64,000 nt of DNA from Mesorhizobium sp. YM1C-6-2 (GCF_003666685.1 NZ_RCIZ01000006.1:1-64000); one strand, 5' to 3'. Counted from the stretch's first letter, positions 1 through 9,469 are shown. Notes: generated by a model not told the origin, from the letters alone. Translations and numbers: made by a program.

Positions 1-494
1 GTGCCTTCCCAGCCGGGACCGGTGATGGCGTATGTCTGCGCCCCGGTGCCGGTGGTGCGCTTTCCGGGAACGTCGAAAACCGTCGTCCAGCCGTCCAGCA
101 TGGGGAACAGCGCATAGCGGTCGTTCAGGTCCGGAAGGCTGACGATCCAGGGCTCGTCGCCGACGTCGAGAAAAGCGGTCGTGTAAAGCGTATCCGCATT
201 CGGCGCCGTGACGTCCCGGAACTCGGCGTTCGGATATTCACGCAACTTGATGAGCTGACCCATCGGGGCCTTGGTTCCCTTGGGCTCGGCGACATTGGTG
301 ATGACGCGGCGGGTCATCTCCATCGTTACCAGTGGATAGCCGTAGATATAGGCTTCGAGGGCGGTCCCGAACTCGTCGGAGCCTTCCATCAGGTCGGTGA
401 TCAGTCCGTCGGCACGGGCGGCCGTCGAGCCGAGCGAGGCAGCCGCCAGCAGGCCGGCTCCTCCAAGGGAAACGGTGCGACGCGAGAGTTTCAT
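1..494 (-). CDS. DUF1254-domain exported protein, N-terminal part only
   Basis: This is the 5' part of a gene that runs off the left edge; about 164 residues are visible. The start ATG at 494 follows a GGAGG ribosome-binding site at good spacing. The N-terminus has a twin-arginine-like motif (SRRTVSL), a hydrophobic Ala/Gly-rich segment and an AxA cleavage site near residue 28, so export, probably by the Tat route, is likely. The mature part has the conserved start of DUF1254 proteins (a YIYGYPLV segment, then a strand reading DTLYTTAFLDV). DUF1254 usually pairs with a C-terminal DUF1214 domain, which would lie outside the window. The molecular function of the family is not established. Confidence 0.85.
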   Translation of the reverse strand, partial: MKLSRRTVSLGGAGLLAAASLGSTAARADGLITDLMEGSDEFGTALEAYIYGYPLVTMEMTRRVITNVAEPKGTKAPMGQLIKLREYPNAEFRDVTAPNADTLYTTAFLDVGDEPWIVSLPDLNDRYALFPMLDGWTTVFDVPGKRTTGTGAQTYAITGPGWEG

Positions 495-630
495 TGTGCG
501 GTCCTCCATGATCCAGCAGCGTGTTGCCTGCGGGATGTGTGGCGGATCGATTGACCGTGCGGAACGTAATTAACTGTTGGCTACGCGGAGATGTAGGGTA
601 TCCACGCGGCGCGACGGCCTGTTGCCTGCG

Positions 631-2409
631 TCAGTTTTTGATGTCCAGGCCGGCCTTCTTCAGCGACCCCAGGAAAAAATCGACGTCCTGCTTGCGAAGG
701 AGGCGCATGGCTACTTCCTGACGCGCGTTCTTTATGAGGCCCGGCGCGTTGGCTTCCAGCCAGACCCGTTCGCGGGCGGCGTCCTCCATGTAGCCGCCTT
801 CGGCAAAGAACGCCGCCGCCATTGCGTGATAGGTTGGATTGTTCACGGCGGGCGACCGTTTGATCCGTGTCGCCGCCTCGTGATAGTTGCCGGTAAAATA
901 GGCGCACAAGGCAAGGGCCGCTTCGGAATAGGCCATCCGCGCGGGGTTTCTTTCGACGGCTTCCGTGCTCAGCCGGCAGCCCTCCGCCCAATTTCCCGAT
1001 TGGGCCAGCCAGCTCGCATATTCCTTCATGAGATCGGTATCGTTGGGGTTGATCTCCATCGCCTGCTTGCCTACCGCAAGGGCCCCTTCAATGTCCTTGG
1101 CGAAGTAGAGCGCGGTCATCTCGGCCTCCAGGCCCCGAACGTTGAAGGGATCGAGTTCCACGGCCCGCTTGGCGGCCGCGAGAGCCATGTCGATCGTCTT
1201 CGGCGACGTGCGGGGATCAAACGGATAACTGAACCGCATACCATCGATATAGATCTGAGACAGAAGTCCCCATGCCGTGGCGTAGTTAGGGAAGCGGGCG
1301 ACAGCCTCCTCCAGGCATTCGCGCACGCCCGGCAGCCGATTCACGTCAGACTCGGCGCGATAGGCATAGAAGGACAGGGTGCAGGAGTACGCTGCCCAGT
1401 CGTCAGGCGGATTGTCCATGCGCCTGGAGGCGTCCGCATTGGCGATGACGCCATGGGACTGGGCGAGAGTCGTCGCGACATTGCGCGCGATGTCGGATTG
1501 AACGCCAACGAGTTCGCCGACTTTCATCGCGCCATCGTAGCTGTTCGCCCACAGGACCGAGCCATCGTTCCAGTTGGTGAATTTGACCCGCAACCGAAAG
1601 GCATCGTCCGACAGGCTGACGCTGCCGGCGAGCGCGAAACGCGGCGAGGGGATGGTTTCTCCGGGCCGCGTATCGACGGACTCGACGACCACGATGTCCT
1701 TGAACTTGGAGAGCTGGCCGACGACCTCCTGCGACAGCCCCCTCGCGATCGTCGCCGATGCCTCCGTGCCGGTCAGATCCTCGAACGGCTGCACCAGCAG
1801 GCGGGGACGCTCCGGCGAACCGGGGCCTGTTGCGGAGGTGGTCCACCACCAGGCGAACGCGGCTGCCGCGAGTACCGCGACAAGCAGCGCCGTCACGGCC
1901 AGGAATGGACGCGTCTTTCCTTGGCTCGGCGCCGCCTCGACCTGCGCAGGCACTGCCGGCGCAGGCGGTTCTGCCGGCGGTAGGTGTCGGGGCCGGCGCG
2001 AGAAAAAGGGAACGTAACCGCCCTTGGGAATCGCGATGAGGACCGGGTCCGCTGCCCCTGCGGTCAGATAATAACGCTCGATCGCCCGCCTCAGATGGCC
2101 GGCCTCGACGCGCACGATCGGGTCCGATTGCGGGTCGAACGACGTGTCGCGGCCGAACACCTCGACGGCTATGGAGTAGGCCTTTATGCGATCGCCGCGT
2201 CCCGACAGCGTCTCGTCGACGACGTAGCGGAGGAAGCGGTGCGCGCGCTCCGTGGCGTCAAAGTCGTTGCTGTCCAGGATGCGTTCGAGCTGGGCCCGGC
2301 AATCCGCGGCCGAGACGCTGCCCCCTTCGTCTTCCGCTGGTTCCGCCCGGCCCACGGATTTCTCCCGTCGAAACGCTATTCGGTCATCAATAACAACAGG
2401 ATCGCCCAC
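631..2409 (-). CDS. Membrane TolB-like/TPR protein with N-terminal regulatory domain
   Basis: The product has 592 residues. Residues 30-140 form a domain common in rhizobial proteins often labelled adenylate cyclase-related (a HRFLRYVVDETL segment and an IPKGGYVPFF end), but no cyclase catalytic domain is present. A single membrane segment lies at about 160-180 (ALLVAVLAAAAFAWWW). It is followed by a TolB/FlgO-like domain (LLVQPFEDLTGTE) and then helical TPR-like repeats to the C-terminus. The architecture suggests a cytoplasmic N-domain with a periplasmic sensor or scaffold. The exact role is unknown. The gene is divergent from the small gene at 2477. The start at 2409 is the longest option and is not backed by a strong ribosome-binding site. 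Confidence 0.75.
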   Translation of the reverse strand: MGDPVVIDDRIAFRREKSVGRAEPAEDEGGSVSAADCRAQLERILDSNDFDATERAHRFLRYVVDETLSGRGDRIKAYSIAVEVFGRDTSFDPQSDPIVRVEAGHLRRAIERYYLTAGAADPVLIAIPKGGYVPFFSRRPRHLPPAEPPAPAVPAQVEAAPSQGKTRPFLAVTALLVAVLAAAAFAWWWTTSATGPGSPERPRLLVQPFEDLTGTEASATIARGLSQEVVGQLSKFKDIVVVESVDTRPGETIPSPRFALAGSVSLSDDAFRLRVKFTNWNDGSVLWANSYDGAMKVGELVGVQSDIARNVATTLAQSHGVIANADASRRMDNPPDDWAAYSCTLSFYAYRAESDVNRLPGVRECLEEAVARFPNYATAWGLLSQIYIDGMRFSYPFDPRTSPKTIDMALAAAKRAVELDPFNVRGLEAEMTALYFAKDIEGALAVGKQAMEINPNDTDLMKEYASWLAQSGNWAEGCRLSTEAVERNPARMAYSEAALALCAYFTGNYHEAATRIKRSPAVNNPTYHAMAAAFFAEGGYMEDAARERVWLEANAPGLIKNARQEVAMRLLRKQDVDFFLGSLKKAGLDIKN

Positions 2410-2476
2410 GTAAATTACATGTCGGTCGTGGCACCTTCAATAGCGCCTGACTAGTCTGCGACCGTCAGGTTGCGAA

Positions 2477-2761
2477 ATGAACAACGAACGAACAAGCAAA
2501 CGCGAAGCTTTCGTGGCGGCGACTGGCCGCTTTCCCAATTTCGAGCTGTCCATCAGGAGGCTCCTCGAAACCGATGAGAACTTCCGCGATATCTGCGAGG
2601 AGCTTGCGGAGGCGGAATACGCGCTCTCCGCGGTGGAAACCATGCCTGACGCATTGCGTGGCGTCAGGCGAGCCGAGTGGCAGGAGCTGATCGATCGCCT
2701 CGTCTGTGAAGTCGAGGCGGCAATCCGCTCGGACCCCTCGGCGGGAATGCGACTGGAGTAG
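2477..2761 (+). CDS. Small hypothetical protein
   Basis: A 94-residue acidic protein, mostly predictable as helix, with no signal peptide or membrane segment. I do not recognise a family. The coding frame is plausible because it starts with ATG, lies in a clean gap between the TolB/TPR gene and the AraC regulator, and has no competing frame with a better-looking protein. The sequence begins MNNERTSKREAF and contains a DICEELAEAEYAL helix. It is divergent from the gene at 631-2409. Confidence 0.6.
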   Translation: MNNERTSKREAFVAATGRFPNFELSIRRLLETDENFRDICEELAEAEYALSAVETMPDALRGVRRAEWQELIDRLVCEVEAAIRSDPSAGMRLE

Positions 2762-2909
2762 CTGGTGCGGCCATGGAGCATGTTGTCCGATGCACTGCGA
2801 AAACCATGGAACGCATCTTCATCCTTTCGTTTTCCTCCGTCTCCAAGATCAGCGCAGCTTGCAATAGTCCGCGTCCTACGTCTTGTCATTTGATGCCAAG
2901 TTGTTTCGA

Positions 2910-3899
2910 ATGTTGAACACTGCGCCATCGATCAAGATCAGAAGCTTCCTGCAGGTCGCGCCCTATCTCGCGAAGCGAGGCATATCCTCGGTCGAATTTT
3001 TCCGACGCCTAGGGATCTCCCCGAATATCTTTCAGGATCCGGACGTCTATCTGCCACGCGCGCTGTGCTTTCAGATCGCCAACGAAATGGTGGCGGCGAC
3101 GCAGGATGCTTTCGGGGGGGCGCATGTCGGCCACATGACCGAGCTGCGATCGCTCTGCATGTGGGGCAAGTCGGTCCTGCGGTCGGCTGACGTGGCGCAT
3201 GCCTGCGAATTTGCCGCGACCAATGTCTCCATGCTCCACCAGGGGTCGAATGTCCGCCTCATCACGGAAGGCCGGAGGGTCCGGATCGTCTACCGCTTCT
3301 CGGGCCGCCACGAGATGGATCCCGCACAGTTCATCCATGGAAGCCTTGCGGTCCTGCGCAAGATCCCGCTGATGGCCGGCGAACCCGCCGCGATACGGGT
3401 GCATCTCACCGCCTCGCGGTCGCGGGGCGACGACGTGCTCGAGGAATGCCTGGGTCCCAACATCGAGATGGGATGCGAGCACGACATGATCGAATTTGAC
3501 CGCGCATTGCTCGACATGCCGCTCCAGGTCCAACCCGACGAGGCTTCGAAGGTGACGGAAGCGCTGCGGTCGGCGGTCGACGTGGCGGGCCTGCTGGTTG
3601 AGCGGCTCTCGGACCACCGGCATCTCAGGCTGAGAGTTATGGCGAAACGGATGGGGATGTCGGTGCGTACCCTTCAGCGGCGCCTGAAATATTGCGGCAT
3701 CGAGTTCGAGGATCTGCTTGACGAGACCCGTCGCGGCGAGGCGCTTCGGCTGATCGCGCAGGGCAGGCATACGATGACCGACATCGCCTATCTGATCGGC
3801 TACAGCGATCCTGCCCACTTCACGCGCGCCTTCCGGCGCTGGACAGGCGCGGCGCCGTCCCGCTTTTCGGCTAACCCGCGACAGCAATTAAGTAAATAG
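2910..3899 (+). CDS. AraC-family transcriptional regulator
   Basis: A DNA-binding regulator of about 329 residues from the ATG at 2910; an in-frame TTG at 2883 would add nine residues, and neither start has a strong ribosome-binding site. Residues 20-200 match the arabinose-binding-like N-terminal domain of this AraC subgroup (a VAPYLAKRG...EFFRRLGI start). The C-terminal 85 residues hold the two helix-turn-helix motifs, with a SVRTLQRRL recognition helix and the family signature IAYLIGYSDPAHFTRAFRRW. It lies directly upstream of the DUF3604-PPIase-HupE gene run in the same direction and may control it, as members of this subgroup often regulate adjacent genes. The ligand is unknown. Confidence 0.9.
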   Translation: MLNTAPSIKIRSFLQVAPYLAKRGISSVEFFRRLGISPNIFQDPDVYLPRALCFQIANEMVAATQDAFGGAHVGHMTELRSLCMWGKSVLRSADVAHACEFAATNVSMLHQGSNVRLITEGRRVRIVYRFSGRHEMDPAQFIHGSLAVLRKIPLMAGEPAAIRVHLTASRSRGDDVLEECLGPNIEMGCEHDMIEFDRALLDMPLQVQPDEASKVTEALRSAVDVAGLLVERLSDHRHLRLRVMAKRMGMSVRTLQRRLKYCGIEFEDLLDETRRGEALRLIAQGRHTMTDIAYLIGYSDPAHFTRAFRRWTGAAPSRFSANPRQQLSK

Positions 3900-3983
3900 C
3901 CGGCAATCTAGTCTTCGATTCCGGGGATTTGGCGCGAAATGGCAAGATCAGCGGAGTAGACGTAGTTAGTATCTTGGTGCATT

Positions 3984-3996
3984 TTCCCCAGGGGAA
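3984..3996. promoter_or_regulatory. Perfect palindrome upstream of the DUF3604 gene
   Basis: TTCCCC-A-GGGGAA is a perfect 6+1+6 palindrome 42 bases before the DUF3604 start codon. The one-base centre suits a dimeric regulator site better than a hairpin. It is a candidate operator in the 139-base gap after the AraC gene. No -35/-10 pair was convincing around it. Confidence 0.3.
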
Positions 3997-4038
3997 GTTG
4001 CTGGACTTTTGGCGTAGCAGGTCAAACAGGAGCGGGGC

Positions 4039-6294
4039 ATGACCCATTTGCGGAGCCACATATCGAAGCTGATGGTGCGCGCGAGCGCCTTGGCGGTGCT
4101 TTCAGCCGGCGTCGCGGCCGCCGACCCCAACCCCGACAGGGACGTCTTCTTCGGCGAGCAGCACATCCATACGAGCTGGTCGTTTGACGCCTATATCTTC
4201 GGCAATACGAAGGCGACGCCGGCGGACGCCTACGATTACGCGAAGGGAAAGCCGCTGAAGCACGCGCTGGGCTTCGAGATGCAGATCGAGCAGCCGCTCG
4301 ACTGGATGGGAGTCACTGATCATTCCGAATATGTCGGCGTGATCCAGCAGGCGAACGACCCGAGCACGGAGCTTGCCAAGAGCGAGCTCGGCAAGGAGCT
4401 GCAGGTCAGGACGCCGGCCGACATCCAGCGCGTCTACCTGAAGCTCGGGGGGACGATGACGGAGAACAAGCCCATCAAGGAGCTGGTTTCCCCGGAGCTC
4501 ATGTCCTCAGTCTGGAAACGCAACAACGAGATGGCGAACGCGGCGAACGAGCCCGGCAAGTTCACCGCCTTCAACGCCTATGAATGGACGTCGACGCCCA
4601 ACAACCGCAACATGCATCGCAACATCTACTTCAAGGATGCGGCGCGTCTGCCGGAGTTCCCCTTCTCGTCCTTCGATTCTGAGGCGCCCGAAGATCTTTG
4701 GGCATGGATGGACAAGCAGCGGGACTCGGGCATGGAACTGCTCGCCATCTCGCACAATGCCAACCTGTCCGATGGCTTGATGTATCCGACCGAGGTCGAC
4801 AGCAAGGGGCGTCCGATCGACGCCGCATGGGCCGAGTCACGCATGCGCAACGAGCCGCTGATCGAGATCAAGCAGATCAAGGGTGCGTCCGAGACGCATC
4901 CGCTACTTTCGCCGAACGACGAATTCGCCAATTACGAGATCATGTCGTACCTGCTCGGCGATCCCTCCGGCCGCTTCGACGGCATCCGGGGCAGCTTTGT
5001 GCGCGATGCGCTGCGCAACGGGCTCGCGCTCGAGGACACGCAGGGCTTCAACCCGTACAAGCCGGGCTTCGTCAGCGGATCGGATTCGCACAATGCGGCC
5101 GCGCCCTACCGCCAGGACAATTTCTACGGTGGCCATGGCGCGGGCGACGGCGACATGAAGGGGCGCCTTGAGGGCAAGATGTTCGCCGGCCTCGATCCGA
5201 AATACGAAAACCCGGCTGGCCTGAGCGCTCTCTGGGCCGAGGAGAACACGCGCGAGTCGCTTTTCGAGGCGATGAAGCGCAAGGAGACCTACGGCACCAG
5301 CGGGACACGCATCAAGGTTCGCTTTTTCGGCGGGCAGGATTTCACCGACGCCGACCTGAAGGGCGAGAACTGGGTCAAGGGCGCCTATCAGAAGGGCGTG
5401 CCGATGGGCTCCGACCTGCCGTCCGCGGCGGGCGACAAGGCTCCGTCCTTCCTGGTCTGGGCGGTCAAGGACCCGACCTCGGGCAACCTCGACCGCGTCC
5501 AGGTCGTCAAGGGCTGGTCGGCAAGCGGACAGTCCTTCGAGAAGATCTATGACGTGGCCTGGTCCGGCGACAGAAAGCCTGACCCGGTCACGGGAAAGGT
5601 GCCGGCCATCGCCTCGACGGTCGACATCGAAAACGCGACCTACGAGAATTCGGTCGGCTCCGTCGAGCTCAGCACCGTCTGGACCGATCTGGACTTCGAT
5701 CCTTCGGTGCATGCCTTCTATTATGCGCGCGTGCTGGAGATCCCGACGCCGCGCTGGACGACGATCCAGGCCAAGGAAGTCGGCGTGAAGGTGTCGCAGG
5801 TCGTGCCGGCAACGGTCCAGGAGCGCGCATGGACCTCGCCGATCTGGTACGCACCCGGCGAAGGCAAGGAACGCGCCGCGGCTGGCGTTCGCATTGCCGA
5901 TATCGGCAGCAGCGGCAAGGCGCTCGAGCAGCAGGCTCTGACCGCCCTGACGGTCGGCAAGACCGTGTGGCTGAAGAACCTGGTGACCGGCGACGTGTTC
6001 CGGACCGTATGGGATGCGACAGGCCAGCGGGTGATGCTTAATATCGATCCCAGTCATCCGTTGCCGCAGCATTTCGGCAATGTTGCGCAGGACGCCTATC
6101 TCGGCGTTCCCGCGCATTATGAAGTCACGGGTGGCAAGATCGTCGAGAGCTTCGGCAACGAACAGCTGAGCTGGTCAGCCTATCAGGTCGGAGACCGGAC
6201 GCTGCTGGCACGAAGCAACGAGTTTGGCTACGCCAATTACGAAGTCGTGCCGGTGCCGGAAACGCTGCTCGATCTCAACGACATCAAGCGCTGA
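4039..6294 (+). CDS. DUF3604 exported PHP-like protein
   Basis: The product has 751 residues with an N-terminal signal peptide (hydrophobic ALAVLSAGVAA, cleavage about residue 30). The mature protein starts with a metal-binding signature typical of DUF3604 and PHP-like phosphoesterases: a FGEQHIHTSW segment near residue 35, VTDHSEYVG near residue 93 and SGSDSHNAAAP near residue 346 supply His/Asp/Glu ligands. The length is normal for DUF3604. The substrate is unknown. A good AGGAG-type ribosome-binding site precedes the ATG. It is the first gene of a closely packed set with a prolyl isomerase and three HupE-like membrane proteins, suggesting that folding and metal supply of this periplasmic enzyme are encoded together. 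Confidence 0.88.
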   Translation: MTHLRSHISKLMVRASALAVLSAGVAAADPNPDRDVFFGEQHIHTSWSFDAYIFGNTKATPADAYDYAKGKPLKHALGFEMQIEQPLDWMGVTDHSEYVGVIQQANDPSTELAKSELGKELQVRTPADIQRVYLKLGGTMTENKPIKELVSPELMSSVWKRNNEMANAANEPGKFTAFNAYEWTSTPNNRNMHRNIYFKDAARLPEFPFSSFDSEAPEDLWAWMDKQRDSGMELLAISHNANLSDGLMYPTEVDSKGRPIDAAWAESRMRNEPLIEIKQIKGASETHPLLSPNDEFANYEIMSYLLGDPSGRFDGIRGSFVRDALRNGLALEDTQGFNPYKPGFVSGSDSHNAAAPYRQDNFYGGHGAGDGDMKGRLEGKMFAGLDPKYENPAGLSALWAEENTRESLFEAMKRKETYGTSGTRIKVRFFGGQDFTDADLKGENWVKGAYQKGVPMGSDLPSAAGDKAPSFLVWAVKDPTSGNLDRVQVVKGWSASGQSFEKIYDVAWSGDRKPDPVTGKVPAIASTVDIENATYENSVGSVELSTVWTDLDFDPSVHAFYYARVLEIPTPRWTTIQAKEVGVKVSQVVPATVQERAWTSPIWYAPGEGKERAAAGVRIADIGSSGKALEQQALTALTVGKTVWLKNLVTGDVFRTVWDATGQRVMLNIDPSHPLPQHFGNVAQDAYLGVPAHYEVTGGKIVESFGNEQLSWSAYQVGDRTLLARSNEFGYANYEVVPVPETLLDLNDIKR

Positions 6295-6326
6295 CCTATC
6301 GTTCGGTGGCATATGAGGAGCGTGTC

Positions 6327-7217
6327 TTGAGCTCTTCTGTCAGGGAGACGCTGGTGCGGCTCGTCCGCGAGCCGCTGGTGCACTTTGTCCTGATCGGAGC
6401 GGTACTCTTCTACATCGGCGGCCAGAAGGCGGCGGAAGGGCCGCGCAACGAGATCGTCGTCACCGAGGGCGATATCGACCAGATGCTCCTGTCATGGCAG
6501 GTGCAGGGCATGCCGCCGCCCTCGGCGGCTGCCATCCGCGGTATGGTCGAGGCGAAGATACGCGAGGAAGTGCTCTATCGCGAGGCGATCGCGATGGGGC
6601 TCGACCAGGACGACGTCATCGTCAAGCGGCGGCTGGCGCAGAAGATGGACTTTCTGGCGGAGGACCTGTCGGCGCTTCAGGAGCCGACGGCGGAGGAATT
6701 GCGGGGATGGTTCGAGTCCCGTCGCGACGACTTCGCGCAGCCGCCCCGGATCAGCTTTCGGCACGTCTACTATTCCTTCGACACGCACGGAAAGGATGCA
6801 CGCGCCGCAGCCGCGCGAGAAGTCGCGGTCGCCGCCGGACCCGGAAACGGCGACCGCTTCATGTTCCAGAATGCGTATGCGGAGCGCACGGAAGCCGAGC
6901 TCCTTGCCGTTTTCGGCCCGGCTTTCGCGCGGGACGTGTTTGCGCTCCAGCCCGGACATTGGACCGGCCCTCTGGAGTCTGGCTATGGCTGGCATGCGGT
7001 CTTTGTCGAGAGCAAGACGCCGTCGTCCGTCCCGGTCTTTGAGGAAGTCGAGGACCAGGTGAAGGCGGCATATCTGGATGCGCGCCGCGCCGAGTTCCGC
7101 GAGGAGGCCTACCGGGTGATGCGCGAGAAATACGAGGTCGTGCTTCCCAAATTCGATGGGCCGGAAGCGACGCCGTCGGCACCGGTACGAGAGCAGGGCG
7201 GTGACGAAGCAAGCTGA
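6327..7217 (+). CDS. Membrane-anchored parvulin-type peptidyl-prolyl isomerase
   Basis: A protein of about 296 residues. The TTG at 6327 follows GAGGAG with six bases between, so it is preferred over the in-frame GTG at 6306. An N-terminal membrane anchor (HFVLIGAVLFYIG) is followed by a SurA/PrsA-like chaperone region with helices (VEAKIREEVLYREAIAMGLDQDD) and a parvulin-like domain from about residue 135 (ISFRHVYYSF; later GPLESGYGWHAVFVES). It probably assists folding of periplasmic proteins, most likely the DUF3604 product encoded just upstream. The 3' end overlaps the next gene by 17 bases. Confidence 0.85.
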   Translation: MSSSVRETLVRLVREPLVHFVLIGAVLFYIGGQKAAEGPRNEIVVTEGDIDQMLLSWQVQGMPPPSAAAIRGMVEAKIREEVLYREAIAMGLDQDDVIVKRRLAQKMDFLAEDLSALQEPTAEELRGWFESRRDDFAQPPRISFRHVYYSFDTHGKDARAAAAREVAVAAGPGNGDRFMFQNAYAERTEAELLAVFGPAFARDVFALQPGHWTGPLESGYGWHAVFVESKTPSSVPVFEEVEDQVKAAYLDARRAEFREEAYRVMREKYEVVLPKFDGPEATPSAPVREQGGDEAS

Positions 7218-8244
7218 TCAGGCGGTGCGTTTCCGCATGCTGCATCGTATCGCGCTGCAGGCCTTCGTGCTTCTTTGCCTGGTCGCCGCCGGCATGCCGC
7301 CTGCCGCCGAAGCGCATGAGTCCAGGCCCGCCTACCTGCAGATACGAGAGGTAGCGCCGGCACGATACGACGTGCTGTGGCGCACGCCGGTCAATTCGGG
7401 CATGCCGTTGCCCGTCATGCTGCGACTGCCGGAGGCAGCCAGGAACACGGCCGATCCGATCATCCAGCGGCTGAACGATTCCACCGTCGAAAGGCGCCGG
7501 ATCGAGCTGCCCGAAGGCGACCTTGCGGGCCAGCGCATCGATTTCGTGGGCCTGCAGGCGACGATCACCGACGTTCTCGTTCGGGTATCCTGGCTCGACG
7601 GTCGGCAGGTCACTGAGATCGTCCGGCCGGCGCGGCCGTGGATCGAGCTTTCCGACCGTCAGAGCATTTGGCAGGTCGCCAGGACCTATACCACGCTTGG
7701 CATCGAGCACATCCTGATGGGCTTCGACCATCTGCTCTTCGTCGCCGGCCTGATGATCATCGTCCGCTCGACCCGCTCGCTGATCAAGACCATCACCGCC
7801 TTCACCGTCGCCCACAGCATCACGCTTGCGATCGCCACGCTCGGCTATGCGTCGGTGCCGGCCGCCCCGCTCAATGCGGCAATCGCGCTTTCGATCCTGT
7901 TCCTCGGGGTGGAAGTGGTCCGGCTGTGGCGGGGACAGACCAGTTTCACGCTGCGCCATCCCTGGATCGTGGCTTTCGCCTTCGGCCTTCTGCACGGTTT
8001 CGGTTTCGCAAGCGGACTGACCACGGTGGGATTGCCGACCAGCGATATTCCCTTGGCGCTGCTGGCGTTCAACATCGGGGTCGAGATCGGCCAACTGGCC
8101 TTCGTGGTGGTCATACTGCTGCTTCATCGCGCCATACGGATCCTGCAATTCGACCCGCCCCGATGGACCTACTACGCGCCTGGATATCTGGTGGGATCGC
8201 TCGGAGCGTTCTGGACGATCGAACGCGCGCTCATCCTGTTCTAG
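7201..8244 (+). CDS. HupE/UreJ-family membrane protein (long form)
   Basis: A protein of about 347 residues from the GTG at 7201; an ATG at 7237 is an alternative start. It has a signal peptide ending in AEAHES, a periplasmic beta-rich N-domain of about 140 residues, then six to seven membrane segments. Motifs of the HupE_UreJ_2 family are clear: GIEHILMGFDHLLFVAGL, AFTVAHSITLAIATLG and GLLHGFGFASGL, with His/Asp residues suited to divalent-metal passage. HupE proteins of rhizobia are nickel permeases; metal transport here is inferred from that family. It overlaps the isomerase gene and is followed after 17 bases by a second HupE gene. Confidence 0.82.
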   Translation: MTKQADQAVRFRMLHRIALQAFVLLCLVAAGMPPAAEAHESRPAYLQIREVAPARYDVLWRTPVNSGMPLPVMLRLPEAARNTADPIIQRLNDSTVERRRIELPEGDLAGQRIDFVGLQATITDVLVRVSWLDGRQVTEIVRPARPWIELSDRQSIWQVARTYTTLGIEHILMGFDHLLFVAGLMIIVRSTRSLIKTITAFTVAHSITLAIATLGYASVPAAPLNAAIALSILFLGVEVVRLWRGQTSFTLRHPWIVAFAFGLLHGFGFASGLTTVGLPTSDIPLALLAFNIGVEIGQLAFVVVILLLHRAIRILQFDPPRWTYYAPGYLVGSLGAFWTIERALILF

Positions 8245-8261
8245 TGCCGAAAGAGGGATCG

Positions 8262-8870
8262 ATGACGAAGCTTCACATCCACCGGCTTCTGCTCGCAGCG
8301 GGCATCTGCGCGGCGATCGTCCAGTTCCCCGAGACCGCCTTCGCCCATGTCGAGGGCGAGGCGATCAGCGGCTTCTTTTCCGGATTGAGCCATCCGGTCA
8401 GCGGATGGGACCATATCCTCGCCATGATCGCAGTCGGGCTGTGGGGAGCGCTGCTCGGGCCTCCGGCGCTGTGGATTCTTCCGATTGCCTTCCCGATCGC
8501 CATGGCTGCGGGCGGCATGCTCGGACTGCTCGGCATTCCTCTGCCCTGGGTCGAGATCGGCATCGCGGCCTCCTCGATCGTGCTTGGCCTTTTCATCGTC
8601 ACCAACATGCGGCTCAGCCTCGCTGTCGCGATCCCGCTGGTGATGATCTTCGCGCTGTTTCACGGCCACGCGCACGGAACGGAGCTTTCGCCCGGCGCCG
8701 ATGCAGTGCTCTACAGCATGGGCTTCGTCATCGCCACCGGCCTGCTGCACGCATTCGGGATCGGGATAGGGGCGGTGGACGGGCTGCCGATGGGCAGAAC
8801 CGTTCTGCGCGCGCTCGGCGGCGGCGTCCTGCTCGGCGGCACCTATTTTCTGATCGGCGCCTTTGCATGA
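8262..8870 (+). CDS. HupE/UreJ-family metal permease
   Basis: A 202-residue integral membrane protein with a cleavable signal peptide (cleavage near AFA-H). It carries the canonical HupE signature HPVSGWDH near residue 46 and the second metal-site motif FHGHAHGTE, with about six membrane segments. Family knowledge (HupE of Rhizobium leguminosarum; UreJ) points to nickel or cobalt uptake. The ATG at 8262 is preceded by a GAGGGAT Shine-Dalgarno. Its stop overlaps the next start as ATGA, so the two are probably translationally coupled. Confidence 0.85.
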   Translation: MTKLHIHRLLLAAGICAAIVQFPETAFAHVEGEAISGFFSGLSHPVSGWDHILAMIAVGLWGALLGPPALWILPIAFPIAMAAGGMLGLLGIPLPWVEIGIAASSIVLGLFIVTNMRLSLAVAIPLVMIFALFHGHAHGTELSPGADAVLYSMGFVIATGLLHAFGIGIGAVDGLPMGRTVLRALGGGVLLGGTYFLIGAFA

Positions 8871-9469
8871 GACGAAGCGCCGTCGGCGTTCTCCTGGCCG
8901 CGGCGCTTTGCGCGCCGACGCCGTCCTATGCGCATCTCGTCAATTCGGGGCTCGGGCCTTTCTATGACGGTGCGCTGCATCTCATGCTCACCCCGATGGA
9001 TCTCGTCGGCCTGGCCGCGTTGAGCCTGTTCGTCGGATCGCAGGGGGCAGGGGCCGGTCGGCTGCTGGTGATCATAGCGCCGCTCGCCTGGCTGCTGGCA
9101 GGTGCCGTCGCGCTGTATTCCCGTGTCGACGCCTCGTTCGCCGTCGTCAACGCCGGCAGCCTCGTCCTCCTTGGTGGATGCATCGCGCTCGGGCTGAAGA
9201 CCTCGCCGGCCGTTGCAGCGGTCGCGGCGGCCGTGTTCGGCGGCTTGCTGGGTTTTCAGAGCGGCCTGGAACTGCGGGCCGCCGGCGCCGATTGGGTTGC
9301 CCTGATCGGCACGGTCGCCGTCGTCCTGGCGGTGACCCTTTTGATCTCGGCGCTGGTCGTCTCCTACACTGCCTTCGCCTTCCGCGTGGTGCTGCGGGTC
9401 CTCGGCAGCTGGGCCGCGGCGACAGGCCTGCTGTCCTTCGGATGGATCATGGCTTCCGGCGCGTCATGA
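8867..9469 (+). CDS. HupE-like membrane protein, divergent form
   Basis: A 200-residue membrane protein, last of the DUF3604 run, starting in an ATGA overlap with the upstream HupE gene. It has a signal peptide (cleavage after SYA) and five or six membrane helices. The region after cleavage (AHLVNSGLGPFYDGALHLMLTPMD) resembles the HupE N-terminus, but the HPxxGxDH motif is degenerate: there is one His and a PMD in its place. It may be a paralogue that lost some metal ligands, or a partner subunit. The function is uncertain. Confidence 0.7.
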   Translation: MRRSAVGVLLAAALCAPTPSYAHLVNSGLGPFYDGALHLMLTPMDLVGLAALSLFVGSQGAGAGRLLVIIAPLAWLLAGAVALYSRVDASFAVVNAGSLVLLGGCIALGLKTSPAVAAVAAAVFGGLLGFQSGLELRAAGADWVALIGTVAVVLAVTLLISALVVSYTAFAFRVVLRVLGSWAAATGLLSFGWIMASGAS

